NCBI GenBank assembly: GCA_011799875.1
Contig: CM022302.1
Coordinates: forward strand, 54,943,677 to 55,007,676
Source: Thinopyrum elongatum
Lineage: Eukaryota > Streptophyta > Magnoliopsida > Poales > Poaceae
Direction: 5' to 3'
Length of the DNA: 64,000 nt
The notes under the pieces are model-generated. The model ran no database searches. It was given only the letters and a program-made list of their open reading frames with translations, and was not told where the DNA came from. This document shows positions 45,854-57,664 of this stretch, piece by piece; position 1 is the first letter of the stretch, and every line of letters starts with the position of its first letter. The position numbers and the translations under genes are program-made.

Positions 45854-47547
45854 ATTCCTGCTTGTCCTCGAGTAGGTAAATGGTAAAAACAGAATTTTTT
45901 ATGTGGAATGCTGCCTAACATGTTCATCACATATTCTTTTCTTTTGTAGTAGGGACGTTTGGACTTTTAGATGGTTCAAAGCAATAGTCTATATTTGACA
46001 TGATAACTTCAATACTCAAGCATATCAATAAGCAACCATGTCTTTCAAAATATCAACACTAAAGGAAGCTATCCCTAACCCATCATGCTCAATCATTGAT
46101 CCATTCATAAAACACACTCGAATATTAGGTACATCCAATGCACAAGTATGATCATAGTGCTCCCTAGTTGGTGCTTTATAAAAAAAGATGGAGACTCAAA
46201 ATAAAAATAAAAACTGCATAAAGTAAATAAATAGGCCCTTCGCAGAGCGAAGTAGGGATTTGTAGAGGTGCCAGAGCTCAAAGGTTAAATTGAGAGATAA
46301 TTTTTTTTGAGAGACATGCTTTTCCCATCAACGAAAACGACCGAGTAATTGCCAACACTTTCCATGCTAGATATATCATAGGCGATTCCCAAACAGAAAA
46401 TAAAGTTTATTCCTTTTTTCATCATACTTTCACACTCCACGGCTAGCCGTATCCACGGGTACCGTCCATACCAACACTTTCCAAGAAATTTATTATTTGA
46501 CAACATAAAGTAAATTTCTCTTTCATTTCGGGACTAGGCATCCCTATTACCGCCATACTCTCGTGCAATGACAAGTGAATAAACACTCACCTTGAGAATA
46601 ACACATCTAGCATGGAAAATATTGACCACCCCCTGCCGCTTCATGAGCGGTATAGGCACATAAAAAGGAAATTCATTTAAAAAATTTAGAGTTGGCACAT
46701 ACAAATTTGCTTTGAACAGCACGAAAATACCGCATATTGGTAGGTATGGTGAACTCATATGGCAAAACTGGGTTTAAAGAGTTTGGATGCACAGGTAGTA
46801 TTTCTACTTGGTACAAGTGGAGGCTAGCAAAAAGATTGAGAAGCAACCAACCAAGAAACAAAAATTCACATAACGAGCATTGAGCATAACTAACACCGAA
46901 TAATGCACCACAAGTAGGATGTAATTTCATTGCATAACTATTAACTTCGTGCTTGCATAGGGAATCACAAACCTTAACACCAATATTCTTACTAAAGCAT
47001 AATTACTCACCAACATGTCTCATATATTGCTATCATCATATCTCAAAACTATTACAAAGAATCAAGTTTATTTTGTCCAATGATCTTCATGAAAGTTTTT
47101 ATTATATCCCACTTGAATATCTATCACTTTGGGACTAGTTTCATATGTTGCAATCGCTTTTGACAAGCTCAAATAAATTTAAGTGAAGAACATGACATAA
47201 AAAATTTCTTCTCTCAAAATAATATAAGTTAAGCATGAGAGGATTTCTTCAAAAATATTTAAGCACACCGTGCTCAAAAAGATATAAGTGAAGCACTAGA
47301 GCAATTCCATAGCTCAAAAAATTTAAGTGAAGCATATAGAACAATTCCAACAAATCATAGCATAATTTTGGCTCTCTCAAATAGGTGTGTCTAGCAAGGA
47401 TACTTGTGACAAACTAAAAAGCACAACAAGAAAAGACTCATATAATACAAGACGCTCCAAGCAAAACTCATGATATGTGACGAATAAAAATATAGCTTCA
47501 AGTAAAATACCGATGGTTGTTAGAAGAAAGAGGGGATGCCTTCCGGG

Positions 47548-47562
47548 GCATCCCCAAGCTTA
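47548..47562 (-). repeat. Extra polypurine-tract-like copy 1
   Basis: The same TAAGCTTGGGGATGC 15-mer as the true tract, 1.7 kb inside the element. Confidence 0.75.
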
Positions 47563-47604
47563 GTTGATTGGTTCTCCTTGAATATTAACTTGGGGTGCCA
47601 TGGG

Positions 47605-47619
47605 GCATCCCCAAGCTTA
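47605..47619 (-). repeat. Extra polypurine-tract-like copy 2
   Basis: A second identical TAAGCTTGGGGATGC, 57 bp from the previous one. Confidence 0.75.
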
Positions 47620-48275
47620 GGCTCTTGATACTCCTTATTCCTTCATCCATCGTGATCTCACCCAAAACTTGAAAACTTCAATTACACAAAACTTAACAAA
47701 AACTTCGTGAGATACGTTAGTATAAGAAAACCAATCTTTACTTTAAGTACTGTTGCAAATCCATTGAAATTTTGTTATTACATTATACCTACTGTATTCT
47801 AACTCTGTCATGGCTTATAACCCCCGATACAATCCATTGATTCGTCAAAATAAGCCCGTAATGTAAAGAAAATAGAATCTGTCAAAAACAGAACAGTCTG
47901 CAAAGATGCGAATTGTTCTCATACTTCTGTAACTCCAAAATATCTGAAAAATTAGGACAACAGAGGAAATTTGAATATCAATCATGTGTAAACTATTCAG
48001 AATTTTTCGTCACTTCTGTGAATTTAAACAATTCTGTTACTGGACGCAAAAGTTTCTGTTTTTCAACAGGACCAAATTAACTATTACCAAAGCTATCCCA
48101 AAGGCTTTACTTGGCATAAATACTAATTAAAACATAAAAAACACAATCATAACAGAGGAATAATTGTGCAAACACTGAAGAACCGAAAGAAAAGGCAAAA
48201 ATAAATTTTATTCATTGGGTTGTCTCCCAACAAGCGCGATCATTTTATGCCCCTAGTTAGGCATAATGCAAAGAT

Positions 48276-50361
48276 TCAAGTATTGTCATATTTAGTTTTT
48301 GATCCATAGGATGCCCTCATGATTGATTCATATAGTGACTTAATTCTAGTTCTAGAGAAGTGTTCCATACCCTTTCTTAGTGGAAATTGAAATTTAATAT
48401 TGCCTTCTTTCATATCAATCACGACACCAATAGTACGTAAAAACGGTCTACCAAGTATAATTCAACAAGACTGATTGCAATCAATATCAAGAACAATAAA
48501 ATCTATGGGCACATAGTTCCTATTTTCAAGAATAAGACCATCATTAAATCTTCCCAAAGGCTTTTTAATAGTAGAATCCGCCAAGTGCAAATTAAGAGAA
48601 CATTCTTCAATATCGGTAAGACCAAGCATATCACATAATGATTTTGGAATTGTGGAAACACTAGCGTCCAAGTCACATAAAGCAAAGCACTCATAATTTT
48701 TAATCTTGACTTTAATGGTAGGTTCCCATTCATCTTGTAATTTTCTAGGAATTGAAATCTCTAACTCCAATTTTTCTTCTAAAGCTTTCATCGTGGCATC
48801 TACGATATGTTTAGTAAAAGCTTTATTTTGTTCATAAGCATGGGGTGAATTTATCATGGATTGGACCAAAGAAATACATTCAATCAAAGAGAAATTATCA
48901 TAATTAAAGTATTTGTAATCCAAAAGAGTGGGCACATCACTAGTTAAAATTTTGACCTCTCCAAACCCATTTTATCAATTTTTTCATCAAGATTTTCACC
49001 CTCCAAATTATCGGGACGCCCTCTAGCTAAAGTTGAATCTTCTTCAGTCTCTTTATCATCAATTTTAATTTTACTAAACAAGGAATCAATAGAAGAAACA
49101 CCAATCACCTTAAGATCTTCATCATTATTATGAAAGCAATCACACTAAACACTCTTTTTAAAAATTCTCTTTTAGCTCTAAGCATAGCGGTTCTTTTCTT
49201 ACTTTCATCCACAGAAACATATAAAGCATTAATTGATTCATTAATATCAACCTTGGGTGGAAAAAATTTAATCTTGAGATTTTCTACATCATGAGAAATT
49301 ATATCAATGCTTCTAGACATATCATCAATCTTATTCAACTTTTCTTTTATCGTAGTATTGAAAACTTTTTGAGCATTGATAAATTCTTTAATATTACTCT
49401 CAAGATCAGAGGGGTTCTTATTATTATGGTAAGAAGCATTACCATAGGAATTAACATAATTATTAGTGGAATTTCGAGGAAAAGGCCTAGGATTAAAATT
49501 ATCTCTATAAGCATGGTTGTTGAAATTGTTCCATGAGACAAAATTCACATCTACGGGATCATTATTTTACTCAATCAAAGTAGACAAAGGCACATCATTA
49601 AGATCAATAGGAGCACTTTTACTAGCAACCAATTTCATAAGAGCATCAACTTTTTCACTCAAAGTACTAATTTCTTCAACCGAATTAACTTTTTTACTGG
49701 TAGGTGCTCTTTCGGTATGCCATTGTGAATAATTTGCCATAATATTATCTAGCAATTTAGTAGATTCACCCAAAGTAAATTCCATAAAAGTATCACCCGC
49801 GGCGGAATCTAAAAGATTTCTAGAAACAAAATTCAATCCCGCATAAAAAATTTGTATGATTATCCAAAGATTTAAACCATGAGTAGTACAATTTCTTAGC
49901 ATCAATTTCATTCTTTCCCAAGATTGTGCAACATGTTCATACTCAAGTTGCTTAAAATTCATGGTTTGAGTTCTAAGGGAAATAATTTTCGCGGGCGAAA
50001 AATACTTAGTAATAAAAGCATCTTTGCACTTATCCCAAGAATCGATACTATTGCGAGGCAAAGAAGAAAACCAAATTTTTGCACAATCCCGCAAGGAGAA
50101 AGGAAATAATTTCAGCTTCACAATATCATTGTCCACATCTTTTTTCTTTTGCATATCACATAATTCTACGAATGTGTTTAGATGGGACGCGGCATCCTCA
50201 TTAGGAGTACCGGAAAATTAATTTTTCATAACAAGATTTAGCAAAGCGGCATTAATATCAAAAGATTCCGCACTAGTGGCGGGAGGAGCAATCGGAGTAC
50301 TAATAAAATCATTGTTATTGGTATTGGAAAAATCACATAACTTAGTGTATTCTTTAGTCAT
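48276..50361 (-). pseudogene. Athila-like gag-protease polyprotein, broken
   Basis: The likely start is the ATG at 50,361 (MTKEYTKLCDFSN). The gag core follows: FSGTPNEDAASHLNTFVELC, KLKLFPFSLRDCAKIWFSSL, the capsid-like region of plant gypsy elements. The retropepsin-like block near 48,650 reads ECFALCDLDASVSTIPKSLC, where relatives have Gly in place of the second Asp, and PIDFIVLDIDC precedes ILGRPFLRT. It ends at TGA 48,276-48,278. Lesions: TAA at 50,218, TAA at 49,567, a frame break near 49,140, another near 48,960, and a stop after CNQSC at 48,462. The protein would form particles and process itself; this copy cannot. Confidence 0.85.
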
Positions 50362-50553
50362 CGTGACTATGCAAACAAGATTGCAAAAAAAAAAATAGAT
50401 CTGACGGAAAAAAGGTGAACAAAAAAGAGAAGGCAAATAAAACGGCAAATTTTGTGAAGTGGGGGGGATGAAAACGAGAGGCAAATGGCAAATAATGTAA
50501 ATTACAAGTAGATGAGATTTGTGATTAGGAACCTAATAGATGTTGATGATGTC

Positions 50554-50571
50554 TCCCCGGCAACGGCACCA
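50554..50571 (-). other. Second primer-binding-site-like copy
   Basis: In element sense TGGTGCCGTTGCCGGGGA, one base different from the functional site and 58 bp further inside. The surrounding AATTTCTGG is duplicated too. Confidence 0.8.
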
Positions 50572-50611
50572 GAAATTGGCAAGTTGACGAGAGACTATCT
50601 TGACTTGATCT

Positions 50612-50629
50612 TCCCCGGCAACGGCGCCA
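50612..50629 (-). other. Primer-binding site
   Basis: In element sense TGGCGCCGTTGCCGGGGA, 11 bases after the 5' LTR. Athila-type elements use a tRNA-Asp primer with this kind of site. Confidence 0.85.
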
Positions 50630-50640
50630 GAAATTCCTTT

Positions 50641-52211
50641 TGATGCGGCTTGAAGCTGAGTCGGTATTTCCCAAGGACGAAGGGATGATGCAGTACAGCT
50701 ACGGTAGGTATTTTCCTCAGTCATGAAACCGAGGTATCAATCCAGTAGGAGAACCAAGCAACACTATGTAAACGGTATCTGCACTCAAAGAACAAATACT
50801 CGCAACCCAAGGCGTAAGAGGGGTTGTCAATCCCTTCTCGGTAAAAAGATGGATTGTTTTGTATGTGTTTGGATAAATAGATCTGAATAAAACACAAAAT
50901 AAAAGATGCAAATAAAAAGTGCAGCAAAGTATTTTTGGTTTTTTGGAATAATAGATCTGAAAACAAATGCGATGAAAAATAGATCGGAAAGCAATATGAT
51001 AAAAGATAGACCCGGGGGCCGTAGATTTCACTAGTGGATTCTCTCGAGAAAATAGCATACGGTGGATAAACAAATTACTATTGGGCAATTGATAAAAGAT
51101 CGAATGATTATGACGATATCTAAGGTAATGATCAATATATAGGCATCACGTCCAAGATTAGTAGACCGACTCCTGCCTCCATCTACTACTATTACTCTAC
51201 ACATCGACCACTATCCAGCATGCATCTAGTGTATTAAGTTCATGGAGAAACGGAGTAATGCAATAAGAACGATGACATGATGTAGACAAGATCTATTCAT
51301 GTAGGAATAGTCCCCGTCTTTTTATCCTTAATAGCAACGATAGATGCGTGCCTCGCTGCTTCTTCTATCACTGGGAGAGGACACCGCAAGATCGAACCCA
51401 TCACAAAGCACATCTTCCCATGGCAAGAAAAATCGATCTAGTTAGCCTAACTAAACCAAAGATTCAAAGAAGAAATACAAGGCTATAAATAATCATGCAT
51501 ATAAGATATAAAAAAACTCAAATAATATTCATGGGTATAGATCTGATCATAAACTCAAAGTTTATCGGATCTCAACAAATATACCGCAAAAATGTTTACA
51601 TCAAATAGATCTTCAAGAGACCATTGTATTGAGAAGCAAAAAGAGAGAAGAAGACATCTAGCTATTGCCTACGGACCCTTAGGTTTATGGTGGACTACTC
51701 ACGCATCATCGGAGAGGCACCAATGAGGACGATGAACCCCTCCATGATGGTGTTAGATTGGATCTCGTGGTTCTGGAACTTGCGGCGGCTGGAATTGTGT
51801 TTCGTTGACTCCCAAGGGTTTCTGGAATATTTGAGAATTTATAGGGCGAAGAGCCGGTGCAGGAGACCTCTGTGGGCCCCAAGATACATCAGGGTGCGCC
51901 TCGGCTCCTGGGCGCTCCCTAGTGTATCTTGGGCCCCACGGGCCTCCTCCCAGGTGCTTTCTTGATCCCCAAGGTGTCTTCTGGTTCAAAAAAAATCTTC
52001 AAAAAGTTTCGCTGCGTTTGGACTCCGTTTGGTACTGATATTCTGCGAAGTAAAAAACAAGAAAAAGACAGCAACTGGCATTGGGCACTATGTCAATAGG
52101 TTAGTCCAAAAAAATAATATAAAGTTACTATAAAATAATTGTAAAACATCAAGAATGATAATATAACAGCATGGAACAATAAAAAATTATAGATACGTTG
52201 GAGACGTATCA
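50641..52211 (-). repeat. 5' LTR
   Basis: Partner of 44,280-45,838. It contains a ~15-bp segment (GGGAGCGCCCAGGAG in element sense) absent from the other LTR. Confidence 0.93.
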
Positions 52212-52216
52212 CGCGC
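52212..52216. repeat. Target-site duplication, right (CGCGC)
   Basis: Direct repeat of 44,275-44,279. Confidence 0.9.
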
Positions 52217-52830
52217 CGACTTGGGGCGGCAACTTGCTCCATCGGGCTAGGTGAGGGAGGTGGAGATGCAAGCTGCCTCGCGCATATCCGCCTAGCTCGG
52301 CGGGCCACCCAGCTGGTTTGATGCGGGAGAACTGCTCTTCCAGCTCGTCGGATGCCATCGAAAGATTGGAGAAAATGAAGGAAGGAGGAGATGAGGAGCG
52401 GCGGAGCAGGGCGATTGTTGCCTGGCGTCTGGCCTGGTTTAAATAGATGGCGTACGGGAGGAGCCTGCGCGGCATTGCGTTTAATGCCGGCCCGCTCGTG
52501 GACGGACGTGTGACCGGAGTAGGTTTCTTGGCTTCCACGCAAGTTTAATGGAGGCATTTGAATGCGGCGAGGAGGGGCGTTCAGCCGGGCGTGCAGCGGG
52601 CGGCGCCCTTGGCCGACGCGCCGCTTCAATGGCGGAGGAAGTGAGTGGTAGCGTCCGGCCTGAGCCGCCTTCAATGTGGAGCGGCGCGCTCTACAACGGC
52701 ATGAATGCGGGCTACGGGCGAGGGGCTGGAAGCACCTGGGAGGGGGTAGGGGTTTTTAGTGGGTCAGGACGGTCAGAAGCGGGCGTTACAGCGGTCCGGA
52801 CTCCCGCAAACCTCCCCATATTTGTATCCG
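52217..52830. mobile_element. Right part of the split GC-rich element
   Basis: Continues 43,715-44,279 after excision of the LTR element. The minus strand carries MASDELEEQFSRIKPAGWPAELGGYARG (52,210-52,360), which continues in principle across the old junction. The style recalls accessory ORFs of grass DNA transposons. The far terminus is not clear and no transposase is seen. Confidence 0.45.
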
Positions 52831-54171
52831 GTTTGTGGAAGAAAACGCATTCGGCGCCGCGGTCAGATACAGGCTAGCGTGGATGTCTTCTATGATCCGG
52901 ACAGCGTGGTCTAAGAGGTTTGAGGGTCGTGCCCTTACAATACTAAATGATGAATGGCTGACAAATTGTATTGGAGGACTCGTGTTATTCTCATCACAGG
53001 AACGTGTTGCAGATCTTAACACCCAACTACGTACCGGCTGCAACTCAACTTGTTTACTCAAACACCCTAAATTGCTCACCCATTCGTGAGTCACCACGGG
53101 AGAGCACCCCTACATTGACATCTTCATCGCGCGAACGCTTTACGCCACTTCTCTTTGCTTTACCTCTGCCAACAACTAATATTGTGGTGATCGGTACCAG
53201 CGCAGTGTCCCATGGATGTCCTCCAGCTCTGTAAACCACTCCCTACACTACCTCCAGCACCCATCATGCGGCGGATTCATTTTTATTAATTTGCCATATG
53301 ATCACTAGTAAACAAGTGTGTGGGATAAAGATTGCACGCGGTAAACCTTTGTGCCAAAAAATGAATAGTGTGTGAGCTTGGTCATCGCCCATGATCACTA
53401 GTAAACAATCATGTGTAATGTAATGTCGACGAGTGGTATATGGATGAATCGTGTCAGATGTATTGTATAATCGCAGACGGTACAGTAAGGCCGACGTGTG
53501 TGATACTCGGCTGACCGTTATACACTTTCCAATCATGTTCGATGTTGACTTGTAGCTCACACGTTTTACAAATAAACAGCGTGTGAGATGTATAAGCTTC
53601 AGATGTTTTTATGAGCTCAATTGTGTGCAATATGCTTTACAATTCGCACACGAATACAATGCTGGAACCATGTGTAGAGAAGTGCGCATGATTCCTGTAA
53701 TCAGAACGTGTGCAATTCTTCCTATCTCGGAAAATAGACGACATAAACATTGCAAGGAGAATTGAACGAGAAGTAAGCTGGTATTCAAATTAGTTATGGG
53801 AGATGCATATAGATGAACACAAACCATGATTGTGACATTATTGATCCAGATATTTGTTGGCCTTGCCCCAGGGAAGAAGGAACACACACGCACAGTAGAG
53901 ATAGAAGAACACACACGCAGACTTGGCACGCACACATCTTGTGCCTTTTCTTGTTTTCTTCTCGCCACACAATACACTGGGATAACAAAGGCTTAAGTAG
54001 CCGGAGTAACCTTAGCACACACGCACCCACTAAGCCCACGCACCGGCTGATCCTATTACTACTCTCCACTAACTGAATGCATGCACACGTTCTGCACTTG
54101 TGCGGCAACTCCACAACGGCCGCACGACCCAGCCAAAACAACCTGCATGCAGCCGATTGGCACTAATATAC
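52831..54171. other. Intergenic region, no gene supported
   Basis: Contains a direct repeat of TGATCACTAGTAAACAA at ~53,297 and ~53,392. Frames are short and without recognisable domains. Confidence 0.5.
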
Positions 54172-54173
54172 TA

Positions 54174-54410
54174 CTCCCTCCGTTCCAAAATATAGTGCGT
54201 CAACGCTTCCCGAAGTTCAACTTTGACAATAAATTTAACCAACGAGACCGGCTGCGGCGGGAGCAAAAATTATATAATTGAAAAGTCCTTTTGAATACGA
54301 ATTCACCGGTATAAATTTTGCTCCCGCCGTAGTGGGTTTTGTTGGTTAAATTTATCATCAAAGTTGAAGTGCGCGAACCGAGGACGCACTGTATATTGGA
54401 ACTGAGGGAG
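54174..54410. mobile_element. Stowaway-type MITE (Tc1/mariner)
   Basis: 237 bp starting CTCCCTCCGTTCC and ending GGAACTGAGGGAG, with TA on both sides (54,172 and 54,411). Nearly the whole element is palindromic, with arms sharing TTCAACTTTGA, TAAATTTAACCAAC and CGGGAGCAAAA. Typical of Triticeae Stowaway elements. Confidence 0.92.
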
Positions 54411-54412
54411 TA

Positions 54413-54914
54413 GTCAACTAACACACGCCATGCACGCCCAGGCCGCATCTACACTGGTGCATGGCACTGCTCCTGGTTCACTCCCATGCGTGTTTGCACT
54501 CGGCTACTGACTTGTAGATGTGCTCGCACCGCTGCCGCCGCACACTCTACCTCTGTGCTTCTCCAGCTGCTCATCTGCCCGCGTCATGTCGCAATACACC
54601 CAATTTACTTTGAACCAAGTTAACTACTAATGAAATTCTACTTGACTATTACGCCATGCAACAAACTAAACATGTCCTAATCTTAAATGCCTAACACTAA
54701 TAACAAGATTAGTTCCAACAATACTCTGATTTAGTTTTACTTGTAGCACAAGCAAAAGTACTAGTGTGACATACACATATGGCAACATGCAAAGTAGGAG
54801 GATGGTGGTACAGTCCGCGAGTATGAAAGGTATTTATATGGAGCAATTATTGACGAATTTCGCAGGAACCTACCTAGAATGGAAGCTCTTGGTGCACAGT
54901 GCACTCTATGCATC
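54413..54914. other. Intergenic, no gene seen
   Basis: AT-rich sequence without a coding signal. Confidence 0.5.
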
Positions 54915-56281
54915 ACGCTGGCATGCAAAACTAACGAACCGAAAAAAAGGGCCCCCGCGTCGCTAATCTTGGCGACACGGGCGGCCACCAAATCTTCGAC
55001 GCTTCCGGCCCCGTCCCCTGCTCCTTCCCCTCACCGCCGCCAGAGGCCATGGCCGGGCGAAGCCTGTGCGGTGGCGGCGGCGGCGGGGCTTTATTCTCGT
55101 GGCGTGATGCGGCTGGTTTTTCTGTGCGGCGGCTGATGATAGCACCGTCGCGGCGGGGGGGTAGCGACGACCGTCAGATTTCGGACGGCGGCGGTTGCGG
55201 CACTCTCCGTCAACCTGAATCAGCAGATCCTCGTGATTGGTGTCATCTCCTTGTCCCCGTGCATGATCTAGATGGATGCGTGTTCCAATCGCTCTTGGAC
55301 TGTACACAAGGACTGAAGAACACACTTGTTGTGCTGCATCCATTGATATGCCGTCTGCTCCACTTCTTCCATCCCTGATCCGCGTTGGCTCGACCGACAT
55401 GTCGCTTGCGGATGGGCTGAAGGTTGCTTGGCAGGGGCTACGACGCAGCTGCAACAATGGTGACCATTTGAAGACGTGTTTATCGAGCAGGATCAGCACG
55501 GAAGGATATGATTTGCTGGATCTGGCTTCTCCATATCCGGTGGCTTTGGCGGCAAGATGACCACACCGAACTGCGGCGATGACTCGCTGCGGATTACGGT
55601 GGCCACCAAAAGATCTTCGTGAGGGTTCCCCTCTTCAGATCCGGTGGTTGTCTTCGACGGTGTCATGCAATCTAAAGACGACGGCTTGGCGCAAAGGTAT
55701 GGTTGTGCAGCGGTGGCAGTGGGGTAACCCAGTGCATGTAGCTGCTGGGATCGCAGAAAAGTGGTGGCGACAACACACGATTCACTTTGACAAGCTCCGG
55801 GGTGAAAACCTACGTTTGACCCCAGGTTGGTTATAACTGGCAATGGCGATGTTTTTGCATCGTTACTTTGTTGAAGACATTGCTCGGATATGCTCGAATT
55901 GGTTCTTCAGGGTGAAAACCTAGAACCTGCCTGTTGGTGGTTGGGTCTGGTGACGGTGGCGCTTGAGCACTGCTCCCTTCGTGAAGGCGTTGCTGTTGAA
56001 GAACCTCATTGTCTTTATGATGTCATGAGGTGATTGGTGCGGATAAGGTCATAGTTGTAGTTTGTCGATCATAGATTTGATAACTTCAGGTTTTTTTTTT
56101 CTTGCTTAGGCATAACTTTGGTCTTACATGACTTTGCTATTTGCCAGCGTGTTTTTGTGTGTATGAGTTTGTGATGGATTTGTGCATCCTAGCTATGCAG
56201 AGGCCGAGTGTGTGCTCAATGTGTTTGTATCCCCTTGATGCTTCATTTTGAGTTAAATAAAATCCACCATTTATCGAAAAA
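54915..56281 (+). mobile_element. LINE-like non-autonomous retroelement with A tail
   Basis: A GC-rich 5' half with broken frames (AAAGGGCCCCCGCGTCGC, GGCGGCCACC) is followed by a T-rich 3' UTR-like segment ending GAGTTAAATAAAATCCACC and CGAAAAAA at 56,281. ATGCATC at 54,908-54,914 and just after the tail (56,281 onward) is a possible 7-bp target duplication, weakly supported. Homologous in part to 41,590-41,800. Confidence 0.65.
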
Positions 56282-56706
56282 ATGCATCGAGCGCTCGTTC
56301 ATTCCAATGCTGCAGTCACTATGCAATAAAAAAATTGTGTGGTATCTCCACAAATGGGTGACCCAAACTTGCGACAACCTTGCAAAACATAACTGGTTTG
56401 GAAGCAAGACATATTACTCCTGCCATAAAGATGAGACAAACAAGCATTTTTATCGTGTAATAAAAATTTATGCGTACTGCATGGTCAGTCATCCAGCTGG
56501 CTTCGAACTTGTACCCAAATCATACTGTTGCTAAATGTTTGGCAATTGGTTGAGGGGTGTTGACTGCAAGCTTAGAATCTTAATCCGGGTGGGAATGAGA
56601 ACTCTAGTTTGGTCGCTTTGATCATGTAGGAAAGATATGTTTTTTTAATAATATAAAGCTCCCCTAATTTTCTACTAGTGTAAACACATTGGCTCCATTC
56701 GTGGTT
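56282..56706. other. Intergenic, no gene seen
   Basis: A 108-codon frame at 56,208-56,534 overlaps the element tail and has no recognisable domain, so it is not called. Confidence 0.5.
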
Positions 56707-56715
56707 ATTTTTCAA
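56707..56715. repeat. 9-bp target duplication, left (ATTTTTCAA)
   Basis: Perfect direct repeat with 57,559-57,567. Confidence 0.92.
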
Positions 56716-57558
56716 GGGATAATTGGTTTTATGTCCCTAGTTGTGTCCCACTCGACAGGATTGCCCCTAATTTTCAAAAGCCAGCGGTTCTGTCCAACAC
56801 ACTTTGGTCGTCTTATACTTTTGCCCTTTGACCGTTTGACCGTCACTTTGAAAACTTCATAACTAATTCATACTAAATCAGAAAAATGCAAATAAGATAC
56901 CAAAATGTTTGGGAAAACATCACCTACATGTCAATGTCATTTGCATTCATGAAAAAAGTGTTGGAAAGTGCCCATCCGAGTTTTAGCTCTTATCATACCA
57001 CCATGAACAGTAAAATCTAAAAAAATTCAAAAATAAAGTTTGTGGCAAAGAATGACAAATGTTTTAAGTGTTTGCCAAGTTTCATCAGGGAATGACATTC
57101 GTGGAAGTCGTGGCGAAAAAAAACAATCAACACTCGAAAATAAAATGTTTTTTACCACTACTTCCACGAATGTCATTCCCTGATGAAACTTGGCAAGAAC
57201 TTAAAACATTTGTCATTCTTTGCCACCAACTTTTTTTTGGATTTTTTGATTTTTTTAGATTTAACTGTTCATGGTGGTATGATAAGAGCTAAAACTCGGA
57301 TGGGCCCTTACCAACACTTTTGTCATGAATGCAAGTGACATTGACATACAGGTGATGTTTTTCCGAACATTTTGGTATCTTATTTGCATTTTTTAGATTT
57401 AGTATGAATTAGTTATGAAGTTTTCAAACTGACGGTCAAACGGTCAAAGGGCAAAAGCACAAGATGCCAAAGTGGGTTGGGCAAGACCACGTGTTTTTAG
57501 AAACTAGGGGCAATCCTAACGAGGGGGACACAACTAAGGGTATAAAACCAATTATCCC
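56716..57558. mobile_element. Fold-back MULE-type MITE, 843 bp
   Basis: Starts GGGATAATTGGTTTTATG and ends CAAAACCAATTATCCC-like sequence, and is inverted over almost its full length around ~57,140. Inner pairs include CAAGTTTCATCAGGGAATGA with its complement and CGTGGAAGT with ACTTCCACG. A perfect 9-bp target duplication ATTTTTCAA flanks it; 9-bp duplications are characteristic of Mutator-like transposition. It encodes no protein and depends on a transposase elsewhere. Confidence 0.92.
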
Positions 57559-57567
57559 ATTTTTCAA
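57559..57567. repeat. 9-bp target duplication, right (ATTTTTCAA)
   Basis: Pairs with 56,707-56,715. Confidence 0.92.
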
Positions 57568-57652
57568 TGTCAGGAGTCCCAACGGCTGCTTATGGAGAGG
57601 TGTATGTGTGTGTGCGTGCGCATACAACTTGAGCTGATATCATAACTCAGTA

Positions 57653-57664
57653 AAAGCGGCCTTT
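57653..57664. repeat. 12-bp target duplication, left (AAAGCGGCCTTT)
   Basis: Direct repeat with 59,332-59,343 on either side of the minus-strand retroelement. Confidence 0.9.

Larger units (their letters stand above)
45854..48275. other. Non-coding interior of the LTR element
   Basis: About 2.4 kb of AT-rich sequence lies between the gag-pro stop and the polypurine tract, where pol would be in an autonomous relative. Short frames show no RT, RNase H or integrase motif. Irregular repeats (AAATTTAAGTGAAGCA-like, 47,150-47,360) are present. Confidence 0.75.
44280..52211 (-). mobile_element. Complete non-autonomous Athila-like (Ty3/gypsy) LTR retrotransposon
   Basis: The element reads on the minus strand from TGATACGTCTCC at 52,211 to 44,280. 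Two LTRs of 1,571 and 1,559 bp bound a 4.8-kb interior, and a 5-bp TSD CGCGC flanks it. The primer site TGGCGCCGTTGCCGGGGA near the 5' LTR fits a tRNA-Asp-type primer as in Athila elements. The interior encodes gag and a retropepsin-like domain only; no reverse transcriptase, RNase H or integrase is present, so it must have relied on a partner. LTR divergence of a few per cent points to an old insertion. Confidence 0.93.
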
